Source of the DNA: Phycisphaerae bacterium
GTDB lineage: Bacteria; Planctomycetota; Phycisphaerae; Phycisphaerales; SM1A02
Reading direction: 5' to 3'
NCBI GenBank assembly: GCA_002684755.1
Contig: NYVS01000063.1
Coordinates: forward strand, 3,301-14,409
Length of the DNA stretch: 11,109 bases
The position numbers and the translations under genes are program-made. Below are positions 1 through 6,762 of the stretch, piece after piece. The stretch's first letter is position 1. Each line of letters starts with the position of its first letter. Below the pieces are notes generated by a model. The model was not told where the DNA came from. It saw only the letters and a list, made by a program, of their open reading frames with translations, and made no database searches.

Positions 1-132
1 CCCGAGGCGACCTGGTTCGACACCCTCGAACCGCTCACCGAAGCGGATGCCGCGTTCTTCCCGGGCAACTGGCCGGACGCCGCGGACGAGACGCCCGGAA
101 CCGTTCCGCTCACCGTCGGTTCCGCATCCTGA
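1..132 (+). CDS. C-terminal end of an unidentified protein (cut by left edge)
   Basis: Reading frame 1 is open from the first base to a TGA at 130-132 and gives 43 residues, beginning PEATWFDTLEPLTEADAAFF and ending TVPLTVGSAS. The peptide is acidic and rich in Pro and Ala, with no cysteine, no membrane segment and no motif I recognise. The frame is supported by GC-rich third positions and by the strong terminator starting 22 nt after the stop, which is where the end of a plus-strand transcript would be expected. The family cannot be named from this tail. It is transcribed towards the S10 peptidase gene, so the two genes are convergent. Confidence 0.6.
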   Translation, partial: PEATWFDTLEPLTEADAAFFPGNWPDAADETPGTVPLTVGSAS

Positions 133-154
133 AGCGATGCGTCGCATGACATCC

Positions 155-200
155 AACGCCCGGTGCCTCGCTCGGATTCCGACGAGGCACCGGGCGTTTT
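155..200 (+). terminator. Rho-independent terminator after the partial left-edge gene
   Basis: A perfect 16-bp inverted repeat (AACGCCCGGTGCCTCG at 155-170, its reverse complement at 183-198) encloses a 12-nt loop. The right arm runs into a short T tract (TTTT at 197-200). The stem is very GC-rich and starts 22 nt after the TGA at 130-132. This is the classical layout of an intrinsic terminator for plus-strand transcription. Read on the minus strand, the hairpin is followed by GTTGGATG, a poor U tract, so efficient bidirectional termination is less likely. Confidence 0.85.
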
Positions 201-531
201 CACGCGCTGGATCATGACCTTCGTGTTCACGCCGACGACCACCGCTCGACGGTGACGGTGACGGTTCTTCGGCGGGCTCCGGAACCAGTCGCCCGAAGAC
301 AGATCCAGACCGATCCCGACCGATCGCTCGACGCAGGTGCCCGCGTCCAGCAGCGGCGCTCCATCGCTCGGCGACGGCGGTGAGGATTCGAAGCACGAAG
401 GCGTCCGCCTCGTCACCCCGGGACGCGTCGCACGTCCGCCACCGACCACGTTGATGCCGGTCTCGAAGCTCGTGATCGGGCCCGGGATCTCGATTCCGGG
501 GGGCGACGACCGCCCCGCACGACTCGTTCGG
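201..531. other. Intergenic stretch between convergent genes, no supported gene
   Basis: This stretch lies between the left-edge terminator and the stop codon of the S10 peptidase gene. I see no gene with a credible start, family motif or ribosome binding site. It contains three tandem copies of GACGGT (248-265), two copies of GACCGATC ten bases apart (308-315 and 318-325), and a small hairpin GGGGCG-ACGAC-CGCCCC (500-516). That hairpin lies just downstream of the peptidase stop on the minus strand but has no following U tract, so it is only a weak terminator candidate. Open frames cross the region on both strands, but they run into neighbouring genes and are explained by high GC content. Confidence 0.5.
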
Positions 532-2142
532 TCAGGGAGCCTTCGGCGCCAGGGTCCGTTCGTAGAACCCCTCGAGATCGCGATCGAGCTTCAATCGACT
601 CGGATCATGCACGTACATCATGTGTCCCGCCGGGTAGTAGGCGCGTTCGATGCGATCGCGATCGTCCGGTTCGAGTTCGAGGTGGTCGAAGACCCAGTCC
701 GCCGCGAAGGGCGGCGTGGCCATGTCGTACCAGCCGCCGGCGTGGAAGACGCGGAGTCCGGGATTCCGCACCATCGCGCTGCGAAGGTTGGACGCGACGT
801 CGACGTATCGGTTCTCCCAGCGCGAATAGTCCCAGGGTCGGACGCGCCCGGTGAGGATCTCGTACGGAAGATCGCTCTTGAAATCCAGTTCCCGACGGAC
901 GTAGTCGTTCAGCGTCGCGGTGTAGGGCCCGCGAATCGCCTCCATGCTCGGATCGAACTCGGGCGACTGTCCCGCCGCCCGGGCGTCACGGCCGACGAAT
1001 CGCGAATCGAGGCGGCCCACCGTCTTCCGCTCCGTTCGAAGCAGTTCCTTCTGGAACGGTCCGCCCCAGATGCGAAGGTCCCATTCCTCGAGGAACGCGG
1101 GCTCGAGCCCGGTGAGTCGCGAGAGTCCCGCGACCACCACCGCCCGTTCGTCCGCGGGCAGCTTGTTTCCGGCCGCGAGCGCCGGCATGTATCGCTCCAT
1201 CGCGAATCCCTCCGCCGCCTCCACCACGGATTCGACGGTCGGAAAACGTTCGCGATCGACCCGGCCGTGGTACCAGCCGGTCGCGGCGTAGGTCGGGAGA
1301 TAGAGCACGTCGGGCAGGATGTTCGATCGGTTGAACCGGACGGTCCCGAAGTCGAGCACGCTCGAGACGAGGACCACCCCGTTGAGGAACATGCCGTGTC
1401 GGGACTGCAGCTCGCTCGCGAGCCACGCGGCGCGGGTCGTGCCGTAGCTCTCTCCCGCGATGAACTTCGGCGAGTTCCATCGACCGTTGCGGGTGGTCCA
1501 GAGTCGGATGAACTCCGCGACCGCCCGGCCGTCGCGTTCGAGTCCGTGGTACAGCCCGTCGTCCACGCCGTCCTCCGCCCGGCTGTAGCCGGTGGTGACC
1601 GGGTCGATGAACACGAGGTCCGTCAGGTCGAGGAGCGTGGTGTCGTTGTCGACGAGGTTCCAGGGCGGCGGGGTCAGGCCGCCGGCGTCGCCCATCGCGA
1701 CCCGGCGCGGGCCCCACGCCCCGAGATGCAGCCAGACCGAACTCGAACCGGGGCCTCCGTTGAAGCAGAAGGTCACGGGTCGCGTCGCGGGATCGGGCAG
1801 CGTCCACGCGTCCGCCGGGTCGGAGGACTCCGCGGCGGCCGTGCCGGGTTCGAGCCGCTCGTAGGAGACGAAGAAGATCCGCGCCCGCACTTCACCGTCG
1901 GACTCGTTGAAGAGCGGAAGCGTTCCCGCGGTCGCGCGGTACCGCAGCGACTCGCCGTCGACTTCGATCTCGTGCTCGGTGACGCTGTCGACGTCCGGAA
2001 GCAGCACGGGCGGCCCGGATTCCGGCGCCACGGGTTCCTCGATCACGACCTCGAGGTCGACGTCGGCATCCTGGGCCGCGGCGAAGGTGATTCCGGTCGA
2101 AAGCGACGCAAGCGTCGCGACGAAGATGAGCGGTGCGTTCAT
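532..2142 (-). CDS. Exported S10-family serine carboxypeptidase-like protein
   Basis: The 536-residue product resembles peptidase family S10 (carboxypeptidase Y-like, alpha/beta-hydrolase fold), whose members remove C-terminal residues from peptides. The landmarks occur in the correct order: oxyanion-hole segment FNGGPGSSS (127-135), nucleophile motif GESYGT with Ser232, Asp473 in GGWYDMATPP, and His507 in YPAGHMMY. The length fits the family. The N-terminus (MNAPLIFVATLASLSTGITFAAAQ) is a likely Sec signal peptide cut near residue 23, so the enzyme is probably periplasmic or secreted; an acidic stretch follows. The ATG at 2140-2142 is chosen because it places the signal peptide at the N-terminus, although no Shine-Dalgarno is visible. 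The gene begins 35 nt after the lectin gene stop on the same strand, so co-transcription is plausible. Residue assignments come from family motifs; substrate specificity and activity are not shown. An inactive or divergent homologue is unlikely because all three catalytic residues are present. Confidence 0.88.
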   Translation of the reverse strand: MNAPLIFVATLASLSTGITFAAAQDADVDLEVVIEEPVAPESGPPVLLPDVDSVTEHEIEVDGESLRYRATAGTLPLFNESDGEVRARIFFVSYERLEPGTAAAESSDPADAWTLPDPATRPVTFCFNGGPGSSSVWLHLGAWGPRRVAMGDAGGLTPPPWNLVDNDTTLLDLTDLVFIDPVTTGYSRAEDGVDDGLYHGLERDGRAVAEFIRLWTTRNGRWNSPKFIAGESYGTTRAAWLASELQSRHGMFLNGVVLVSSVLDFGTVRFNRSNILPDVLYLPTYAATGWYHGRVDRERFPTVESVVEAAEGFAMERYMPALAAGNKLPADERAVVVAGLSRLTGLEPAFLEEWDLRIWGGPFQKELLRTERKTVGRLDSRFVGRDARAAGQSPEFDPSMEAIRGPYTATLNDYVRRELDFKSDLPYEILTGRVRPWDYSRWENRYVDVASNLRSAMVRNPGLRVFHAGGWYDMATPPFAADWVFDHLELEPDDRDRIERAYYPAGHMMYVHDPSRLKLDRDLEGFYERTLAPKAP

Positions 2143-2177
2143 GGCCGGATGGTAGCAGTCCGGAACGACTCCTCGAA

Positions 2178-4385
2178 TCAGGGACAGATTCCCCAGCCGA
2201 CCAGCAGCAGACCGATGTCGATCCCACCGACCACGCCGTCACCGTCGAGGTCCTGCTGGCAGCCGCTGCAGTCGCCCCAGGCGCTGAGCAGCGAACCGAA
2301 GTCGATGCCGTCGACCACGCCGTCGCCGTTGAAGTCGGGGCAACCGCCCCCACCACCGCCACCGTCGTCGAATTCGATGATGAAGCTCTTCGCGAGCGAG
2401 TCGACCGGGACGTCGTTGAACTGGTCGCTCGGGCCGGTGGCGTTGCTGAAGTGTCGACCGACGGTGCCGTCGCCGCTCGGCTCACCCGGCGCCCAGTTGT
2501 CGTACTCGAGCGGATCGCCGGTGATCCAGGTCCACGCGCCACCGAGATTCTCGAGGCCGATGAACGGGCCGCCGTTGCCGATCGCGGTGTCGGGCTGGTC
2601 CCAGAGCGACGTGTACGTGCCGAGGTTGAGGTTGACCCAGTACGCCTCGTCCTGCGTCTCGTAGGTCACGAGGTGCCCTCCGGCCTCCTCGGCCATCGCC
2701 CGGGCGGTCGCCCAGTCGATTCGCGGCGACACGATCACCCCGCGATAGGTGTGACCGTTCCCGCCTTCGGCCGTGGTCCAGGTGACGCCGTCGTTGATGC
2801 CGGGATCGGCGTCGAACTCGACCAGCGCCATGGCGAAGTCGTCGTCGAAGCAGTCGTTCCAGTTCCCCGCCGGGTAGACCTGACCGAAGTCCTCGGGTGC
2901 CGGATTGTCGTTCGGCTCGCCGGGCGTCCAGTTGGTCCAGTCGAACGGCTCGCCGGTCACCCAGCCCCAGTCGCCGCCCGGCTCGGAACCGTCGGGATTC
3001 TGCACGAGTCCGAATGCACATCGGGTGTAGACGGCCGGGGTGCCGATGCCGACGAAACCGGTGACGAACGCGGTCTCCTCCGGTGAGGTGAGGGTGCCGA
3101 GGTGCCCGCCGAGGATTTCCGCCTCGCCGGACGCGGTCGCGAACGAACTGCCCGCCCCGAGCCACTTGACCGCGTAGAAGTTTCCGTTGCCACCGTCGTC
3201 GACCGACCATCGGGCGACGACCTCCGTCGGATATTCCGGCGGAAGCTCGCCGTTCTGCACCGAAAGCGTTCCGGTGCCACTGGCACCGTTGTAGCCGCCG
3301 ACTCGGAGCAGATAGGTCTCTCCGGCGATTCCGTTGAAGGCGAGCCGGGACGTGTAGCCCGTGCAGTCGGCACCATCGTCGTTGCAGCCGATCAGCGCAC
3401 CGTCGCAGGAGGCGTAGACCGCGAGTCGGGTGTCGAAGGTGGCGTTGTTGCAGGTCGACACCACGATGCCGTCGGTCTCGTCCGGGGTCAGCAGGTACCA
3501 GATGTCGGAACCGAAACCGGTGCCGAAGCCTTCGTTGCAGCTTTCCGGGAGTTCGGGGCCGTCATCGGTCGTGTCGAGCGTGGAGAACGGCGTGGTGCCG
3601 AATTCGATCACGATCGCGTCGGCACAGTCGTCGTTGGTCGGCGCGGGCGGACCGCAGACGTCGATCGCGATGGCGGCGCAGGACTCGTCCCACACCACGT
3701 CGCAGCAGAAGGGGTCCGAATCGCAGATCGTCGCACAGCACGTCGCGTCGCTGCAGCCGGGGCCGTCCGACGCCTCCTGGCAGGGCTGGGCCGCGGTGCC
3801 GCACGCGCCGGGGATCGGCGCGCCGAGCGTGACCACGACGGCACCCTGGAGAATCGTGCCCGCGACGAGATCGGTGGTGTCGTCCCAGGTCGAATACGCA
3901 CCGACCGCGACTTCGCCGTCCATCGCCACGAAGGCGGTGCCCGGATCGAAGAGCGTGGAGCCGTCGATCGGTCCGAAGGTTCCGCATTCGCCGGGCTTCG
4001 CACCACCGGCGTTCTCACCGGCGAACGGCTGGCCGAGGTCGTAGAACTGCTCACCGGCGGTGCCATCCATTCGAACCGCCAGCCGAAGCTCGCTCGCCCA
4101 GTTGGTGGCGGTGGCGCCTTCGTTGTAGCACGTCTCGAGGACCAGGCCGCTCCAGTCGGCGGAGACGATTCGTCGCCCCGCTTCGGCCGCGACCTCGATC
4201 GCGTTGTAGTTCGAGCTTTCCGGATCGAGCCAGCCGTCGGCCACGACCCCGTAGGACATGCCGACCAGCTCGAAATCGAGTTGGACCGTGTCCCCCGCCT
4301 CGACGGCACCGACGAGGAGCGCGGGAATCACGACGACGGCGGCCGTCGAAACGCGAAAGCGGAACGAAGAATCGTGGGTGGGCAT
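2178..4385 (-). CDS. Secreted modular protein: Cys-rich module, PPC-like domain, two C-type lectin-like domains, dockerin-like C-terminus
   Basis: The 735-residue product starts with a signal peptide (MPTHDSSFRFRVSTAAVVVI, then PALLVGAVEA, cleavage near 30). Predicted order: an unassigned region (31-193); a Cys-rich module (195-254); a region resembling bacterial pre-peptidase C-terminal (PPC) domains (about 251-377, with SDIWYLLTPDETDG and AGETYLLRVGGY); C-type lectin-like domain 1 (about 390-525); lectin-like domain 2 (about 535-673); a seven-glycine linker (675-681); and two dockerin-like repeats (682-735). The ATG at 4383-4385 is chosen because minus-strand AGGAG (4398-4394) lies 8 nt upstream and because it puts the signal peptide first. 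An in-frame start at 4463 would add 26 residues ahead of the signal peptide. The architecture suggests an extracellular binding protein for glycans or a surface ligand; no catalytic domain is recognised. It is divergent from the efflux operon and may share a transcript with the S10 peptidase gene. Confidence 0.82.
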   Translation of the reverse strand: MPTHDSSFRFRVSTAAVVVIPALLVGAVEAGDTVQLDFELVGMSYGVVADGWLDPESSNYNAIEVAAEAGRRIVSADWSGLVLETCYNEGATATNWASELRLAVRMDGTAGEQFYDLGQPFAGENAGGAKPGECGTFGPIDGSTLFDPGTAFVAMDGEVAVGAYSTWDDTTDLVAGTILQGAVVVTLGAPIPGACGTAAQPCQEASDGPGCSDATCCATICDSDPFCCDVVWDESCAAIAIDVCGPPAPTNDDCADAIVIEFGTTPFSTLDTTDDGPELPESCNEGFGTGFGSDIWYLLTPDETDGIVVSTCNNATFDTRLAVYASCDGALIGCNDDGADCTGYTSRLAFNGIAGETYLLRVGGYNGASGTGTLSVQNGELPPEYPTEVVARWSVDDGGNGNFYAVKWLGAGSSFATASGEAEILGGHLGTLTSPEETAFVTGFVGIGTPAVYTRCAFGLVQNPDGSEPGGDWGWVTGEPFDWTNWTPGEPNDNPAPEDFGQVYPAGNWNDCFDDDFAMALVEFDADPGINDGVTWTTAEGGNGHTYRGVIVSPRIDWATARAMAEEAGGHLVTYETQDEAYWVNLNLGTYTSLWDQPDTAIGNGGPFIGLENLGGAWTWITGDPLEYDNWAPGEPSGDGTVGRHFSNATGPSDQFNDVPVDSLAKSFIIEFDDGGGGGGGCPDFNGDGVVDGIDFGSLLSAWGDCSGCQQDLDGDGVVGGIDIGLLLVGWGICP
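2181..2342 (-). other. C-terminal paired dockerin-like calcium-binding repeats
   Basis: Residues 682-735 hold two F-hand-like loops. Repeat 1 has candidate calcium ligands D684, N686, D688, D692 and D695, followed by FGSLLSAWG. Repeat 2 has D712, D714, D716 and D723 but Gly720 where a fifth ligand is usual, followed by IGLLLVGWG. Cysteines at 682, 706, 709 and 734 flank the repeats. In Phycisphaerae this ending is common on exported proteins and probably works as a sorting or surface-attachment module rather than in a cellulosome; that role is an inference. Confidence 0.8.
2343..2363 (-). repeat. GGN codon run encoding a seven-glycine linker
   Basis: Seven consecutive glycine codons (residues 675-681) separate lectin-like domain 2 from the dockerin-like repeats. 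The run is a flexible hinge and, being simple-sequence DNA, could vary in length between strains. Confidence 0.7.
2367..2783 (-). other. C-type lectin-like domain 2, cysteine-free
   Basis: Residues about 535-673 repeat the same fold pattern: GHTYRGV opening, GGHLVTYETQDEAYWV, PFIGLENLGGAWTWITGDPLEYDNW, and a closing FIIEFD strand. The calcium-site triplets are altered: EPS (635-637) replaces EPN, and FND (656-658) replaces WND. There are no cysteines, so the usual fold-stabilising disulfides are absent. It may bind a different ligand from domain 1, or be structural. Confidence 0.7.
2811..3218 (-). other. C-type lectin-like domain 1
   Basis: Residues about 390-525 show lectin-fold landmarks: an aromatic opening (NFYAVKW), an alpha-helical segment with GGHLGTLTSPEE, the central WGWVTGEPFDWTNW, an EPN triplet (490-492), a WND triplet (509-511) and a final ALVEFD strand. 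In calcium-dependent C-type lectins, EPN and WND form the primary sugar site, and EPN is associated with mannose-type ligands. Only two cysteines are present (456 and 512). A calcium-dependent sugar-binding role is therefore plausible but inferred. Confidence 0.75.
3624..3803 (-). other. Cys-rich DPFCC/WD module inside the lectin-domain protein
   Basis: Residues 195-254 contain 11 cysteines. The core, 211-244, has the spacing C-x4-CC-x3-C-x5-CC-x7-C-x7-C and includes ICDSDPFCCDVVWDESC. Eight cysteines in 34 residues suggest a small disulfide-stabilised unit, consistent with export. I recognise this pattern (paired cysteines, DPFCC, WD) as recurrent in exported planctomycete proteins but cannot name a defined family or function. 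It sits directly before the PPC-like region and may act as a spacer or binding module. Confidence 0.6.
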
Positions 4386-4393
4386 CTCTGGAG

Positions 4394-4398
4394 CTCCT
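4394..4398 (-). promoter_or_regulatory. Shine-Dalgarno sequence deciding the start of the lectin-domain gene
   Basis: The plus-strand CTCCT reads AGGAG on the minus strand, 8 nt before the ATG at 4385-4383. It supports this start over the in-frame one at 4463 and agrees with the position of the signal peptide. Confidence 0.75.
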
Positions 4399-4598
4399 GT
4401 CGCGACGGTCGGGAAAGCACGGATCGGTCCTTCAAAGGTACCGGAGACCCCGCGTATTGCCACCGAAGAACCCGGGGCGACGTCGTTTACAACCCGTTGC
4501 CCCGACGGGACCGAGAAGTTATCGGATGACGATTGAAAGGCTGTATTTCGCCCCCGATCAGACGTCCCGACGCATCCGGATCCAGACCCTCGCGAACT

Positions 4599-4627
4599 CT
4601 GACACGCGCTTGATACAATCGTTTGAT
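4599..4627 (+). promoter_or_regulatory. Candidate sigma70-type promoter of the efflux operon
   Basis: CTGACA at 4599-4604 matches the -35 consensus at five of six positions. A 17-nt spacer leads to TTTGAT at 4622-4627, which matches TATAAT at four of six. A second possible -10, TACAAT, lies at 4614-4619 but has no good -35 at the right distance. The segment is locally AT-rich in GC-rich surroundings and lies 30-60 nt before the regulator ATG at 4658. Matching was by eye only. Confidence 0.4.
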
Positions 4628-4628
4628 T
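4617..4628. promoter_or_regulatory. Candidate operator: inverted repeat overlapping the -10 region
   Basis: AATC-GTTT-GATT is a 4-bp inverted repeat with a 4-nt centre that overlaps the proposed -10 hexamer. TTGAT also occurs as a direct repeat at 4610-4614 and 4623-4627, a 13-nt offset. TetR-family repressors often bind such symmetric sites over their own promoter, so this would fit autoregulation. The repeat is short, and the assignment is inference. Confidence 0.3.
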
Positions 4629-4657
4629 CTGCGTCGGCCACCACCCGGTACCCCTTC

Positions 4658-5281
4658 ATGACCACCCGTGAGGACATTCTGAACGCCGCCGTCGAGATCT
4701 TCGCCGAGAAGGGACTCGAAGGTGCCTCCGTGCGGGAGATCTGCCAGGCCGCCGGCACCAACTCCGCGTCGGTCAACTATCACTTCGAGAGCAAGGCCGC
4801 CCTCTACCGGGATGTCGTCGAACTCGCCTACAGCTCGGCCACGGTCCATCCGATGCCGACGCTCGAGGACCACGACGGGGACCACCATCGGGCGCTCGAG
4901 GCCTGGATCGGCTGGTACCTCCACCGGATCCTCGAGCCCGGCGGCGACGCCGCCAACCGACTCCTCCTTCGTGAATCCGCCAGTCCGTCGGGGGTCCTTG
5001 ACGGGTTCGTCGAGTCCGTGATCTATCCGGTCTACGCAGGGCTCGAGCGGATCGTCGAAACGATGTGCCCGACGGATCTCGACGCCCGGACGAGGCACCT
5101 TCAGTGCGTCTCGATCCTCGGACAGTGCCTCGTGCATCGCGTGTGCCGACCGATGCTCGAGAAACTCCCCGTCGAACCACCGATCCACGAGGCCGGCATC
5201 TCGGAGATCGCGGCGATCGTCACCGCCAATGCACTCGCCGCGATCGATTCGACGCGACGGTCCGAGGAGGGATCGCGATGA
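4658..5281 (+). CDS. TetR-family regulator, CecR (YbiH)-like, probable repressor of the pump operon
   Basis: The 207-residue product has a TetR-type N-terminal DNA-binding domain: TTREDILNAAVEIFAEKG (2-19), a helix-turn-helix around VREICQAAGTNSASVNYHF (25-43), and the following SKAALYRDVV helix. The C-terminal region has WIGWYLHRILEPGGDAANRL, RESASPSGVLDGFVESVIYP and SILGQCLVHRVCRPML, a pattern I associate with the CecR/YbiH (DUF1956) ligand-binding domain. Such proteins are dimeric repressors released from DNA by small molecules. The ATG at 4658 is chosen because it places the TetR domain at the N-terminus, although no clear Shine-Dalgarno precedes it; in-frame upstream starts (4457, 4526) would add an unrelated extension. 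Its TGA overlaps the ATG of the outer-membrane factor gene (ATGA, 5278-5281). Local repression of the pump and of itself is the likely role; the ligand is unknown. Confidence 0.9.
   Translation: MTTREDILNAAVEIFAEKGLEGASVREICQAAGTNSASVNYHFESKAALYRDVVELAYSSATVHPMPTLEDHDGDHHRALEAWIGWYLHRILEPGGDAANRLLLRESASPSGVLDGFVESVIYPVYAGLERIVETMCPTDLDARTRHLQCVSILGQCLVHRVCRPMLEKLPVEPPIHEAGISEIAAIVTANALAAIDSTRRSEEGSR
5264..5271 (+). promoter_or_regulatory. Strong Shine-Dalgarno sequence for the outer-membrane factor gene
   Basis: GAGGAGGG lies 6 nt before the ATG at 5278, inside the end of the regulator gene. It is the strongest ribosome binding site in the operon and fixes the start at the lipoprotein signal, not at upstream in-frame codons such as the one at 5065. 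Confidence 0.8.
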
Positions 5282-6762
5282 ACCCCCGGCGAAGACTTCC
5301 GTCCGTCCTCCTCGCCATCGTCGCGTTCGCGGGCTGCAGCCCCCACGCGCTCCGCGACACCGATCTCCCCGACGTGGAGATCCCCGAGCGTTTCGAAGCG
5401 CCCGACGGCCCGAAGGTCGCGGCCCCCGACGCGTGGTGGACGAGTTTCGGCGAACCGGCGCTGGACCGAACCATGCAGACCGCGTTCGCCTCGAACCTCG
5501 GACTGCGACAGGCCTGGTCCCGGCTCGAACAGTCGAACGCCCAGGCCAGGATCGCCGGCGCCTTCCTCTACCCCGAGGTCAACCTCGACGCGTCCGCGAC
5601 ACGCACCCGCACCGATCCCGCCGACTTCCCCGCAAATACCTCGGACCGGTTCGCGATCGGCCTGGGTCTCACGTGGGAGCTGGATCTCTGGAGACGAATC
5701 GCCAATCGCGCGGACGCCGCGTCACTGCTCGCCCGGGCGAGCCGCGCCGACGCCGAACAGACCGCGCTCCTCCTCTCCGGCTCGATCACCGAACTCTGGT
5801 TCTCGATCCAGGAGCAGGAACAGCTCCTGATCCTCTTCCAGAGACAGATCAAGCTGAGTCGGACGCTGCTCGACCTCACCGAACTTCGTTTCGGCCAGGG
5901 CGTGGGCGACGGACTTCAGGTCCTGCAGCAGCGTTCTCAGCTCGAGTCGGTGATCGCGGCCATCCCGGAGGTCCGGTCGACCCTCGAGACCAACCGGAAC
6001 CAGCTCGCGGTCCTGCTCGCCCGGACGCCCGAGTCCCTCGAGAACGATGATCCCTTCGAAGCGACGCCGACCCTCCCGGAACTCCCCGCGTTTCCGTCGC
6101 TCCCTTCGCCGCGTGATCTCCTCGAACGCCGCCCGGATCTGCGGGCCGCCCACGACCGGGTGGCCGCGGCGGATCTCGAAGTCGCGGTCGCGATCGCCGA
6201 CATGCTCCCGGCGCTGCGTCTCTCCCTCGACGGTCGCTTCTCCGGCGATCAGGTCTCGAGCCTCTTCGACTCGACGATCGCCAGTCTCTCCGGCGCCGTG
6301 CTGCAACCCGTCTTCGACGCGGATCGTCGCGGCGCCGAGGCGGATCGTCGTCGGGCGATCCTGCAGGAACGCGTCGACGGGTTCACCGAACGATTCATCA
6401 TCGCGCTCCGCGAGGTCGAGGACGCGATCGACCGTGAACGCAACCAGGTCGAACTCCTGAAGCAGGTCCGCATCCAGGTCGACCTCGCGAACCGGACGCT
6501 GATCGCGAGCAGGATTCGGTTCGCGAACGCCCAGATCGAATACCTCGACGTGATCACCGCGATCGGCGCCCTTCAGGATCTCCAGCGAAGGGAGATCGGC
6601 GTGCAGCGCACGGTGCTCGCCAACCGCGCCCGACTCCTGCTCGCGATCGGCGGCGACTGGACCCGCGATCTCGCACCCCCCACCGACGACGCACCCCCCG
6701 AATCGAACCAGCAGGTCGCCACCGACCTCGGCGACTCTTCCACCCGGAACTCCGAATCATGA
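5278..6762 (+). CDS. Outer-membrane efflux lipoprotein, NodT/TolC type
   Basis: The 494-residue product is the outer-membrane channel of a tripartite export system. It begins MNPRRRLPSVLLAIVAFAGC, a lipoprotein signal with lipid-anchor Cys20 in FAGC. Family landmarks follow: DAWWTSFGEPALD (51-63) near the N-terminus, YPEVNLDASATRT, WELDLWRR (133-140), the first long helical repeat (about 141-250), LLERRPDLRAAHDRVAAADL (281-300), LPALRLSLDGRFSG, the second helical repeat (about 360-455) with REVEDAI and FANAQIEYLDVITA, and GGDW (458-461). Two repeats of beta-strand and long-helix segments are expected of TolC-like trimers. The last 30 residues are an acidic, Pro/Ser-rich tail. It overlaps the regulator gene upstream and the adaptor gene downstream by ATGA. 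It should couple to the adjacent adaptor and pump. Confidence 0.93.
   Translation: MNPRRRLPSVLLAIVAFAGCSPHALRDTDLPDVEIPERFEAPDGPKVAAPDAWWTSFGEPALDRTMQTAFASNLGLRQAWSRLEQSNAQARIAGAFLYPEVNLDASATRTRTDPADFPANTSDRFAIGLGLTWELDLWRRIANRADAASLLARASRADAEQTALLLSGSITELWFSIQEQEQLLILFQRQIKLSRTLLDLTELRFGQGVGDGLQVLQQRSQLESVIAAIPEVRSTLETNRNQLAVLLARTPESLENDDPFEATPTLPELPAFPSLPSPRDLLERRPDLRAAHDRVAAADLEVAVAIADMLPALRLSLDGRFSGDQVSSLFDSTIASLSGAVLQPVFDADRRGAEADRRRAILQERVDGFTERFIIALREVEDAIDRERNQVELLKQVRIQVDLANRTLIASRIRFANAQIEYLDVITAIGALQDLQRREIGVQRTVLANRARLLLAIGGDWTRDLAPPTDDAPPESNQQVATDLGDSSTRNSES

Noticed and set aside
380..410. Possible tRNA T-arm (TTCGAAT on the minus strand)
   Set aside because: The flanking bases do not pair as a T stem, and no anticodon arm or acceptor stem can be drawn.
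140..531. A minus-strand frame with no stop through the intergenic region, with GC-rich third positions
   Set aside because: It would run through the strong terminator and antisense to the left-edge gene, lacks a convincing start and ribosome binding site, and its translation matches nothing I recognise. A decayed gene is possible but unsupported.
2178..2342. Dockerin-like end as evidence of a cellulosome
   Set aside because: No cohesin or glycoside hydrolase is present in the window, and this ending is common on exported Phycisphaerae proteins, so an attachment or sorting role is a better reading.
337..2664. A long plus-strand open frame opposite the S10 peptidase and the end of the lectin gene
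   Set aside because: The opposite strand encodes catalytic motifs of family S10, a signal peptide and dockerin-like repeats in order. The plus-strand translation is Arg/Val-rich without motifs, so it is a shadow.
4386..4463. N-terminal extension of the lectin-domain protein to an ATG at 4463
   Set aside because: The signal peptide begins at the ATG at 4385, which has AGGAG 8 nt upstream. The extension would bury the signal peptide.
4457..4657. N-terminal extension of the TetR-like regulator (in-frame starts at 4457 or 4526)
   Set aside because: TetR proteins normally begin directly at the DNA-binding domain, which starts at the ATG at 4658. The upstream stretch reads as promoter DNA and has no domain.
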